Positions 13,290 through 14,119 of a DNA stretch of 14,119 nt are shown one piece after another. This DNA is from JBGLNJ01 sp964353405 (GTDB lineage: Bacteria > Chloroflexota > Anaerolineae > Fen-1058). The notes beneath the pieces are model-generated. The model worked only from the letters and a program-made list of their open reading frames with translations. It was not told where the DNA came from and ran no database searches. A program made the position numbers and the translations under genes. Each line of letters begins with the position of its first letter. The stretch's first letter is position 1. The DNA is taken from contig CAYGWJ010000199.1 of assembly GCA_964353405.1 (NCBI GenBank), forward strand, positions 1-14,119. Reading direction: 5' to 3'.

Positions 13290-14119
13290 GTGGAGACCTA
13301 TCCATTGACGAACCGTTTCTGCCGATTGGCGCTGACGCTGGTGCTCCTGATCGGCTTGACGTTAGACGTGAGGCCAGCCTCCACTACTGTAGCCTCTACG
13401 CAGATTGACCTCATTGGCCCGGCTGGCAGTGGCCAGTTTGGTAAGACCGTGACTGTTCTCTCCAACGGCAATATCGTCGTCACCGATCCTGGATATGCCG
13501 TGGACGCCGCCGCTCAGGTGGGCGCGGTCTATCTCTACAATGGCAGCACCGGCGCCCTCATCAGCATACTCACCGGTAGCACTGCCAACGACCAGGTCGG
13601 CGTCGGCGGCGTCAAGGTGCTGAGCAATGGCAACTATGTAGTGAGCAGCTACAAATGGAACAACGGCGCGGCGACACAGGCCGGGGCGGTGACATGGTGC
13701 AGCGGGACGGCAGGCTGCAAGGGCGTTGTCTCGGCCAGCAACAGCCTGGTGGGCAGCACGACTAATGACCAGGTCGGCTCCGGCGGCATCACGGTGCTGA
13801 GCAACGGCAACTATGTGGTGAGCAGTCCCGACTGGAACAACGGCGCGGCGACAGAGGCCGGGGCGGTGACGTGGTGCAGCGGGACGGCGGGCTGCACGGG
13901 CGTTGTCTCGGCCAGCAACAGCTTGGTGGGCAGCACGGTTTTTGACTGGGTTGGCTGGGGTGCCATCACGGCGCTGAGCGACGGCAACTATGTGGCGCGC
14001 AGTGCCAAGTGGAACAACGGGGCGGCGACACAGGCCGCGGCGGTGACGTGGTGCAGCGGGACGGCAGGCTGCACGGGCGCGGTCTCGGCCAGCAACAGCC
14101 TGGTTGGCAGTACGGCTGA
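13290..14119 (+). CDS. Secreted or surface protein with 59-residue tandem repeats (incomplete at right edge)
   Basis: The frame is open for 276 codons to the window end; the final TGA of the window is out of frame, so the gene continues. The GTG start at 13290 has GAGGAGGT 5 nt upstream. Residues 1-33 look like a signal peptide: a basic start (NRFCR), a hydrophobic core (LALTLVLLIGLTL), then possible cleavage after PAS or VAS. A divergent repeat (about 48-100, containing VLSNGNIVV and GAVYLYNGSTG) is followed by three near-identical 59-residue repeats from residue 101. Each has DQVG or a variant, LSxGNYV, WNNGAAT and WCSGTAGC. They resemble FG-GAP/beta-propeller-like repeats and a repeat class of unknown function that I recall as DUF5650 (not checked). 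Each unit has a CX5C pair, possibly a disulfide. It is probably an extracellular adhesin-like or structural protein; its role is unknown. Confidence 0.85.
   Translation, partial: METYPLTNRFCRLALTLVLLIGLTLDVRPASTTVASTQIDLIGPAGSGQFGKTVTVLSNGNIVVTDPGYAVDAAAQVGAVYLYNGSTGALISILTGSTANDQVGVGGVKVLSNGNYVVSSYKWNNGAATQAGAVTWCSGTAGCKGVVSASNSLVGSTTNDQVGSGGITVLSNGNYVVSSPDWNNGAATEAGAVTWCSGTAGCTGVVSASNSLVGSTVFDWVGWGAITALSDGNYVARSAKWNNGAATQAAAVTWCSGTAGCTGAVSASNSLVGSTA
13590..14119 (+). repeat. Tandem 177-bp coding repeats, three copies to the window edge
   Basis: The units begin at 13590, 13767 and 13944; the third runs into the window end and the array probably continues. Copies are very similar at the DNA level, including long identical stretches around the WCSGTAGC codons. 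The first two are closest, and the third is more diverged at its beginning (FDWVGWGAITALSDG). Such identity implies recent expansion or homogenisation by recombination. Confidence 0.9.

Noticed and set aside
13030..13305. 91-codon minus-strand frame across the tRNA region
   Set aside because: Its 3' part is a translation of the tRNA-Sec gene and its promoter, a common false ORF.
14117..14119. Terminal TGA as the stop of the repeat-protein gene
   Set aside because: It is out of frame with the GTG at 13290: the last complete codon ends at 14117, so the gene continues beyond the window.

Overview
The window looks like chromosomal DNA from a moderately GC-rich bacterium. Chloroflexota (Anaerolineae-like) is my best guess. 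The reason is the large PMT-type glycosyltransferases that end in an extra beta-rich domain, together with AT-rich heptanucleotide arrays inside genes; no taxonomic marker was searched. Four promoter-like sites have -35 and -10 boxes close to the sigma70 consensus at exactly 17 bp spacing, and most starts have a purine-rich ribosome binding site.

Most of the window (1-12891) is one minus-strand gene train. Read in the direction of transcription it is: a small XRE-type HTH regulator (12891-12565) with a near-consensus promoter and an operator-like dyad; uvrC (to 10655); four tandem paralogous GT-C glycosyltransferases of the PMT/GT39 type (10602-8137, 8140-5684, 5687-3264, 3155-741); and the start of a flippase-like LPG_synthase_TM membrane protein (712 to the left edge, incomplete). 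The first three glycosyltransferases are joined by 4-bp ATGA overlaps. The fourth follows a 108-bp gap that holds a hairpin and a good internal promoter, so it and the flippase-like gene can also be transcribed separately. A consistent reading is a membrane module that moves polyprenyl-phosphate-linked sugars and transfers them to acceptors outside the cytoplasm. Donor and acceptor cannot be read from the sequence.

Upstream of the HTH gene, also on the minus strand, is a clear selenocysteine tRNA (selC, 13147-13054) with its own promoter and a strong downstream hairpin, so the organism probably makes selenoproteins. Diverging from it on the plus strand is the start of a secreted or surface protein built of near-identical 59-residue (177-bp) repeats, which runs off the right edge.

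The most unusual signal is a set of 7-bp-periodic, low-complexity arrays embedded in frame in the glycosyltransferase genes. Three paralogs carry an array of exactly 84 bp (12 heptamers) at the same inter-helix position. The fourth has a decayed array there plus two private arrays elsewhere.
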